From: an uncultured Christensenella sp. | Lineage (GTDB): Bacteria; Bacillota; Clostridia; Christensenellales; UBA1242 | Length of the DNA: 48,811 nucleotides | Reading direction: 5' to 3' | NCBI GenBank assembly: GCA_949282135.1 | Contig: CASDOR010000010.1 | Coordinates: forward strand, 1 to 48,811 | Shown: one piece after another, positions 43,933 through 48,811 of the stretch | Position numbering within the stretch: position 1 is the first letter of the stretch | How the letters are laid out: every line of letters starts with the position of its first letter | Notes under the pieces: generated by a model | Told to the model about the DNA's origin: nothing | Databases searched by the model: none | Seen by the model: only the letters and a program-made list of their open reading frames with translations | Position numbers and translations under genes: made by a program

Positions 43933-44715
43933 TTAATGTTTTCTATATTTAATAGCACTATGGATTCTAAACGGCAAATATAAAACAATCTGAAAGATAA
44001 ACAAAAATATTCCTAACACCAAGTATTGAAATGGAAAACTTAAATAAATTCCAAGACTATCAAATAAAGGATAATAATTTATGTACATAATATTATTTTC
44101 TACACCTCCAATAAAGCCAACTATCATCGCAATAATACCAAATACACAAAGCGAAATAAGTCCTCTATATAGATCTAAAAATTCAGAAGTTGACACCCAC
44201 CCACAAAAAGCAAGTGAAAGCCCTAACATAATCACAAGGCTTCTACTTAAAATAAAGATTAGATTGCTAACATGGTAAAATTCAGAATTAGAATTAATTG
44301 CACTTGGATAAATCAAAGATATAATACCCGCAAGCATAGCTACACTAAACACAAAACTAAGCCCAAAAGTTTTATTTGTATGCTCTTTTTTTATGATACC
44401 ATTTATAAGTAAAATCGGTATACTTATATATAGTGACAAAGTAAAAAAATCAAATTGTACAATATTAAAGAAGCCTAAATCTTGCTCGTTGAATTTAAGA
44501 TAATTATACCTCCATACAATTCTAATAACTTCAAAAATAATAAGTAATATTGTTGAACCTATAATAAAAGCTTTTTGAAATTTAAACTTTTGCCTACAAA
44601 CATACATTGAAAAAAATATTATGATAACTAGTGCTATCATGATAATCAAAAAATGATTTATATTAAATAAATATGAAATCTGATTTTCACTATTTTCATA
44701 TGTCCAGAACCCCAT
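43933..44715 (-). CDS. Polytopic membrane protein, YwaF/TMEM164-like
   Basis: 260 residues with seven predicted membrane helices. Starts F-W-T-Y-E-N-S-E-N-Q-I-S-Y-L-F-N and carries the H-x-L/F turn and central R-S-L-V-I-M-L-G helices seen in YwaF/TIGR02206-like proteins; the match is by shape and short motifs only. No known activity. It has a TTGACA promoter and precedes ychF. Confidence 0.6.
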   Translation of the reverse strand: MGFWTYENSENQISYLFNINHFLIIMIALVIIIFFSMYVCRQKFKFQKAFIIGSTILLIIFEVIRIVWRYNYLKFNEQDLGFFNIVQFDFFTLSLYISIPILLINGIIKKEHTNKTFGLSFVFSVAMLAGIISLIYPSAINSNSEFYHVSNLIFILSRSLVIMLGLSLAFCGWVSTSEFLDLYRGLISLCVFGIIAMIVGFIGGVENNIMYINYYPLFDSLGIYLSFPFQYLVLGIFLFIFQIVLYLPFRIHSAIKYRKH

Positions 44716-44734
44716 AAAAAACTCCTACCTTTAT

Positions 44735-44763
44735 AGTTTAAAGTTTTTCATCCTTTTTGTCAA
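44735..44763 (-). promoter_or_regulatory. Promoter of the YwaF-like gene and ychF
   Basis: Minus strand TTGACA (44763-44758), 17-base spacer, TAAACT (44740-44735), 20 bases before the start codon. Confidence 0.65.
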
Positions 44764-44900
44764 AAACTTATAATAAGTTTTAATCTTTTGTTGCTTTTTT
44801 ATTACTTTTATGCTATAGTACAAGAGTAGTTAGTTATATAAGAATTATTTTAATGACTTAAATAATTTTATATCTAGATAAGTAACTATAATTTATATTT

Positions 44901-44974
44901 GCAGGTATAGTTTAGTGGTAAAACATTTGCTTCCCAAGCAAGAAATACGGGTCCGATTCCCGTTACCTGCTCCA
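44901..44974 (+). tRNA. tRNA-Gly, anticodon CCC
   Basis: 74 bases including an encoded CCA. Acceptor GCAGGTA pairs with TACCTGC; D arm with AGTGGTAAAAC; anticodon stem TTTGC/GCAAG around loop TTCCCAA gives anticodon CCC (reads GGG); T arm GGGTCCGATTCCCG keeps TTC-type loop GTCCGATTC. A TATAAT at 44887-44892 is the likely -10 with a poor -35. It stands alone, not in a tRNA cluster, and has its own terminator. Confidence 0.95.
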
Positions 44975-44979
44975 ATCTT

Positions 44980-45017
44980 AAATCAAAACTACCGGCTAAG
45001 CCGGTAGTTTGATTTTA
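44980..45017 (+). terminator. Terminator of tRNA-Gly
   Basis: AACTACCGGC and GCCGGTAGTT around a 3-base loop, with a further ATCAAA/TTTGAT extension and a bulged A, then TTTT. Confidence 0.85.
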
Positions 45018-45260
45018 AAAAATAATTGTACTAATTATTATATTTTATTTTCTACTTTAATTAATGTCTAAAATAAAGATTAACAACTAGACATAAAACT
45101 TTTTATACATTATCTGTAATTTTATACAATTAAAAAATAAAATTTTTTATTTATATTACACGCCAAATTTTATTTTTTATTTCTATTTTATAAAAGATAT
45201 TATTTAACAAATCCTTTATAAAAATTATTAATAAAACTAATAAATTTATCAAGTTTGTTT
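45018..45260. other. AT-rich gap without recognised features
   Basis: About 240 bases, very A/T rich, with no ORF of note, no promoter of good quality and no clear repeat. It separates the tRNA from the ftsH unit terminator. Confidence 0.6.
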
Positions 45261-45306
45261 AACAAAAAAAATGAACCTCTATAAGTTAAATTCTTAAGAG
45301 GTTCAT
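45261..45306 (-). terminator. Terminator of the ftsH unit
   Basis: ATGAACCTCT and AGAGGTTCAT with an inner TAAG/CTTA extension, followed on the minus strand by seven T. Located 14 bases after the stop at 45320. Confidence 0.85.
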
Positions 45307-45319
45307 ATATCAGAAATTC

Positions 45320-45967
45320 CTAATATACATTATCTACAAGTTCAAGTAGGTAATCATAAAGTCCGTTAAAATTTGCCTTTGCATTGTAATTATAACTAAA
45401 TGTAATAGGTGACGAACTTGAAGTTAAGAAGTCAGATGTAGTAGAGGTGTGATTCCTGACACCAAAAACTTTATAAGAGAATTCATCGTTTTCGGTTACT
45501 TCAAAGAATAGCCAATTATATTGAAATTCCTCATCATCAAGAATCATAGTCTTTGTATCTCTGTAGTAAAAGAAAACTGAAAACGCAGTAGTTGAAGTTG
45601 TGTTTTTTGTCATAGATCCAGTATTTGAACTATCTCTATGCTCACTAGTCATTCTGTCATTAAGTTCCCCTTTAAACAAAGCAGTCAAAGCATTTTGACC
45701 AAAGCCAGTATTAAAGAGTCTAAAAATCTCATCTATCTTTTCCACATCTGTCTTTTCGCCCTCAATGTTTTCCCTGTAATCTTGCAAAACGTATGCTTTT
45801 GAAATATCATTACTTTTATCCCAAGTTGTATCATTAATGATATAAATAGCATTAGGTTTTTCAATAATACTATTTCTATTAACAGGAATAAGAGCAAGTA
45901 TCAGTGCTGCAACTCCAAGCACTAGCACTAATCCAATAGACACTGAACAAATAATTACTTTTTTCAT
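45320..45967 (-). CDS. Membrane-anchored extracytoplasmic protein of unknown function, coupled to ftsH
   Basis: 215 residues. N-terminal helix at about 4-27 (I-I-C-S-V-S-I-G-L-V-L-V-L-G-V-A-A-L-I-L-A-L-I) without lipobox, so a membrane anchor or uncleaved signal; the rest is outside, Ser/Thr/Asn rich, with strands such as F-S-V-F-F-Y-Y-R-D. Not recognised. The start ATG overlaps the ftsH stop by 4 bases (ATGA), so the two are translated together. It could be a substrate, adaptor or modulator of FtsH, as HflKC are elsewhere, but there is no sequence similarity to those. Confidence 0.8.
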   Translation of the reverse strand: MKKVIICSVSIGLVLVLGVAALILALIPVNRNSIIEKPNAIYIINDTTWDKSNDISKAYVLQDYRENIEGEKTDVEKIDEIFRLFNTGFGQNALTALFKGELNDRMTSEHRDSSNTGSMTKNTTSTTAFSVFFYYRDTKTMILDDEEFQYNWLFFEVTENDEFSYKVFGVRNHTSTTSDFLTSSSSPITFSYNYNAKANFNGLYDYLLELVDNVY

Positions 45968-48333
45968 TTTTTATCCTCTTTCGTATCATTAGTTTTATCA
46001 ATTTTTTCTTTTTTAATCTTACTTTCTAAAATTTCTTTAGTTGGAGCGGACATCTCAGTCTCACTACTTTCATTTTCGCTAACCATTTTTTCTTCTTTTT
46101 CAAGTTTCGATTTTTTAGGTGATTTATAGTTTTTAAGATACTGACTCTTTACATGCTCAACTTTTTCTTCTGCCTGCTTTATTGTTTGTTCGGAATCGGC
46201 CTTAATGTTGTTAATTTCTTCCTCAGAAATAACACCACCCTTTCTAAGAGCTTCCGCAGTTTTAAGTCTAACAACTTGTTCTTTTTTTGCTCTTTCTAAA
46301 TCTGCCTCAGCGCGTTCAATCTCAACTTTTGCCTTATTTCTTATCTCTTGCTTTGCCATCGCATTAAGAATTTGCCTTGTAGATTTACCCTTCATTATGA
46401 GTTCAATTTCATTAAAGTAAATTGTTTCCTTTTCAAGCAAAAGCTCAATCATAGTATTCATTTGATTTTGATGTTCTTTAATTATTTCTTTTGCTCGTAA
46501 GTAACAACTCTCGATTATGCTCTTAATTTCTTTGTCAATCTCACTTGCTGTCTCGTCACTATAACTAACTTGAGTTTGATAATCTCGCCCAATAAAAACT
46601 TCGTTTGTCGAACCAAAGTTTATTGTGCCAAGCTTTGCACTCATCCCCCACTCTGTAACCATTTTTCTTGCTATTTTTGTTGCTCTTTCTATATCATTTG
46701 AAGCACCAGTAGAGACATCTTTTATCATAAGCTCTTCCGCAGCCCTACCACCAAGCATCATTGTTATATTATCAATTAACTTGTTGTACGACATATGCAT
46801 ATTATCGTCTTCTGGCCTACTAATTGTATAACCAGCAGCCATTCCACGAGAAATAATAGATACTTCTTGCACAACATCACAGTGAGGTAAAACCTTTCCG
46901 ATAATAGCATGACCTGACTCGTGGCACGCAGTAATTCTCTTATCATTTTCAGTAACAACTCTGCTTCTCTTTTGAGGGCCCATAATTACTTTGTTTACAC
47001 TTTCTGTTATATCAGTCATCGTAATCTTATGTCTATTATCTCTAGCAGTTAAAATAGCTGCCTCGTTAAGCAAATTTTCAATATCAGCACCAGTAAATCC
47101 ACTTGTAAGTCTTGCAAGATTTTTGAAATCAACAGACTCATCAATTGGTTTATTTCTTGCATGAATCTTAAGTATCATCTCTCTACCTTTGACATCTGGT
47201 GGATTAACATAAATTTGTCTATCAAATCTTCCAGGACGAAGTAAAGCAGGATCAAGCACGTCAGCTCTATTAGTTGCTGCAATAACAATTACACCTGTAT
47301 TCCCCTCAAAACCATCCATTTGAACAAGCAGTTGATTTAATGTTTGTTCTCTTTCATCATTACCGCCTCCAAGGCCAGCACCTCTTTGTCTACCAACAGC
47401 ATCAATTTCATCTATAAAAACAATACAAGGAGCTTCTCTTTTTGCTTGCTCAAATAAATCTCTTACACGAGACGCACCTACACCAACAAACATTTCAACA
47501 AAATCTGAACCACTTATTGAAAAGAAAGGAACATTACTTTCTCCCGCTATTGCCTTTGCAAGCAAAGTTTTACCAGTACCAGGAAGTCCAACTAAAAGTA
47601 TTCCTTTTGGAATTTTAGCTCCAAGCTCTGTGAATTTTTGAGGATTCTTCAAAAACTCAACAATTTCTTGTAACTCTTCTTTTTCTTCATCAATACCTGC
47701 GACATCATTAAATGTAACATTTGTCTTTTGTGTAACCTGTGCCTTTGTTTTACCAAAACTAAAACTTTTAGAATTTGCTCCTAAAATACTTTTAATTAGT
47801 ATTATGCCTAGAATTACAACTATAATAACACTTGCATAAGGAAGTATTGTCTCCCACCAAGAAGGCCCAACAACAAATTCATTATATTTTATTGTTATAT
47901 ACTTTTCAGCACCCTCAGCCAGTCCCTCATTATGTTCATTTGCGTAATTGTTATAAGCTGTTATTAATCCCTGCAAATCTTCAAGATACGACGAAGAAAT
48001 AAACTGAAAATTATAATCACAATAATTTGTAATATTGTCAGTAGAGTATCTACTATTTTTTAAAAGAACATAACCACCAGATGACGATACATAAATATAC
48101 TCAATTTTGCTCTCACCACTAAAAGTCCATTCATATACACCATCTCCGTCTTCATCTTTTAATTCAGCACCAATAAGATACTCAACACTATCAGACTCAC
48201 CAAGTATTGTAATCCTCTGTCCAGTACTTCCGCCTTGAGTCAACCATAGTAATAAAACAAAGGTAAGTACCGCTAATATTAAGATGAACAATCCTCTAAA
48301 TTTTCCGCTACTGCTGTTACTATTTTTGTTCAA
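45964..48333 (-). CDS. ftsH: ATP-dependent zinc metalloprotease FtsH with extended C-terminus
   Basis: 789 residues from the chosen start; typical FtsH has 610-700. Two membrane helices (about 13-31 and 165-183) flank a 130-residue extracytoplasmic domain. AAA module: Walker A G-L-P-G-T-G-K-T (about 249-256), Walker [12 protein letters not shown] with R-P-G-R-F-D-R. Protease zinc site H-E-S-G-H (471-475). After about 655 comes a charged coiled coil ([10 protein letters not shown]) and a Lys/Glu tail. The TTG at 48333 is taken as start: GGAGGAG lies 6 bases before it, while the TTG at 48348 overlaps that ribosome site. Confidence 0.93.
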   Translation of the reverse strand: MNKNSNSSSGKFRGLFILILAVLTFVLLLWLTQGGSTGQRITILGESDSVEYLIGAELKDEDGDGVYEWTFSGESKIEYIYVSSSGGYVLLKNSRYSTDNITNYCDYNFQFISSSYLEDLQGLITAYNNYANEHNEGLAEGAEKYITIKYNEFVVGPSWWETILPYASVIIVVILGIILIKSILGANSKSFSFGKTKAQVTQKTNVTFNDVAGIDEEKEELQEIVEFLKNPQKFTELGAKIPKGILLVGLPGTGKTLLAKAIAGESNVPFFSISGSDFVEMFVGVGASRVRDLFEQAKREAPCIVFIDEIDAVGRQRGAGLGGGNDEREQTLNQLLVQMDGFEGNTGVIVIAATNRADVLDPALLRPGRFDRQIYVNPPDVKGREMILKIHARNKPIDESVDFKNLARLTSGFTGADIENLLNEAAILTARDNRHKITMTDITESVNKVIMGPQKRSRVVTENDKRITACHESGHAIIGKVLPHCDVVQEVSIISRGMAAGYTISRPEDDNMHMSYNKLIDNITMMLGGRAAEELMIKDVSTGASNDIERATKIARKMVTEWGMSAKLGTINFGSTNEVFIGRDYQTQVSYSDETASEIDKEIKSIIESCYLRAKEIIKEHQNQMNTMIELLLEKETIYFNEIELIMKGKSTRQILNAMAKQEIRNKAKVEIERAEADLERAKKEQVVRLKTAEALRKGGVISEEEINNIKADSEQTIKQAEEKVEHVKSQYLKNYKSPKKSKLEKEEKMVSENESSETEMSAPTKEILESKIKKEKIDKTNDTKEDKK

Positions 48334-48636
48334 ACGATTCTCCTCCAATATAACGAGAATAATATTACCATATTAATATTTTTAAATCAATCAAAATAAC
48401 ACACTTTTAGTTATAATTTTCGTTAAGAAATATAATACAATATATCGTAGAAAAGGTATAAGTAAAATACGACCAAATATTCGGTTAAAAATCAAAATAA
48501 AGAAAGCTAAAATTATATATTATAAGAAATTTAAGAACATAGGGTCGTTATACTAGTTATATTTTTATAACTATTTATTTTTCAAATAATGCAAACATTT
48601 AGTTTGAGTAATAATTTTAATATTTAACATGATGAG

Positions 48637-48714
48637 TTATCAACATTATTAAAAAAATTGTAAATAATATTTTTATTTAAAAATAAAATACATTTATCAA
48701 CAATATGTGAATAA
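48637..48714. other. DnaA-box-like cluster upstream of ftsH, possible origin-type region
   Basis: TTATCAACA at 48637-48645 and 48694-48702, and TTATTCACA (fits TTATNCACA) on the minus strand at 48714-48706; the last two face each other across 3 bases. The surrounding 48349-48811 stretch is extremely A/T rich, has no gene, and ends in GATA tetranucleotide repeats (48789-48806). Such grouping suits a DnaA-binding region, either an origin or a DnaA-regulated promoter; dnaA itself is not in the window. Confidence 0.4.
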
Positions 48715-48811
48715 ATTGTAGAATTTAAGATTTAATCAAATGGCAGTTAATTTAAATTTGTAATCATAAAAAGTTAACAGGCTTAAATAGATAGATAGAT
48801 AGATAAATAAA

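Noticed and set aside
48789..48806. DnaA-trio element in the GATA repeats at the window end
   Set aside because: The repeat period is four, not three, so it does not fit a DnaA-trio; it may be simple sequence.

Overview
The window is an AT-rich chromosomal segment (roughly 30% GC judged by eye) of a Gram-positive, low-GC bacterium. Evidence for an anaerobic, spore-forming Clostridia-like Bacillota includes a SpoIIP homologue, an S-box type SAM riboswitch, strong GGAG-type ribosome binding sites, consensus TTGACA/TATAAT promoters, an oxygen-sensitive activase of the 2-hydroxyacyl-CoA dehydratase type, and the anaerobic glycerol-3-phosphate dehydrogenase gene trio. No phage, transposase or CRISPR array is visible. 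The species cannot be named; several housekeeping proteins are divergent or oddly sized (short MetK, DHFR-like protein, tailed FtsH), which suggests an uncultured lineage.

Layout. 1-2372: two lipoproteins on the minus strand, the first truncated by the window edge and built of duplicated Ig-like units. 2597-6913: a five-gene operon (MarR regulator, DegV lipid-binding protein, two proteins related to the HgdB/DUF2229 dehydratase family, and the ATP-dependent [4Fe-4S] activase) behind a promoter whose -35 lies in a 24-bp palindrome. 7133-8685: SAM riboswitch, an 89-residue unknown protein and metK. 8768-10968: SIMPL protein, aldo/keto reductase, and a divergent DHFR-like gene. 11014-13684: MacB/FtsX-type ABC transporter fusion. 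13866-16306: rpmG-secE-nusG-rplK-rplA, with an L1-binding 23S rRNA mimic in front of rplK. 16341-18911: two unrecognised genes. 18938-23234: prfA, prmC, a lysophospholipase-like hydrolase and glpK, divergent from the glycerol-3-phosphate dehydrogenase genes (23396-26421).

26536-33761: spoIIP, tyrS, a PE-repeat lipoprotein, cmk, deoD, a zinc-ribbon membrane protein that is probably made from a leaderless mRNA, and a PAP2 phosphatase. 33815-38806: small membrane protein, class II aldolase, a degenerate glycosyltransferase, M29 aminopeptidase and gap. 38816-39423: a zinc-ribbon membrane protein divergent from an XRE regulator with two matching operators between them. 39424-39794: gene-free, full of hairpins. 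39795-44715: membrane acyltransferase, acyl-CoA synthetase, ychF and a YwaF-like membrane protein. 44901: tRNA-Gly(CCC). 45320-48333: ftsH with a long C-terminal tail, overlapping an anchored protein of unknown function. The last 480 bases lack genes but carry a cluster of DnaA-box-like sites.

How the genes fit: glycerol uptake products and lipid breakdown (glpK, hydrolase, G3P dehydrogenase) feed lower glycolysis (fba, gap). The first operon is the best candidate for an undescribed system: a regulator-controlled radical or low-potential electron chemistry module with a fatty-acid binding partner.
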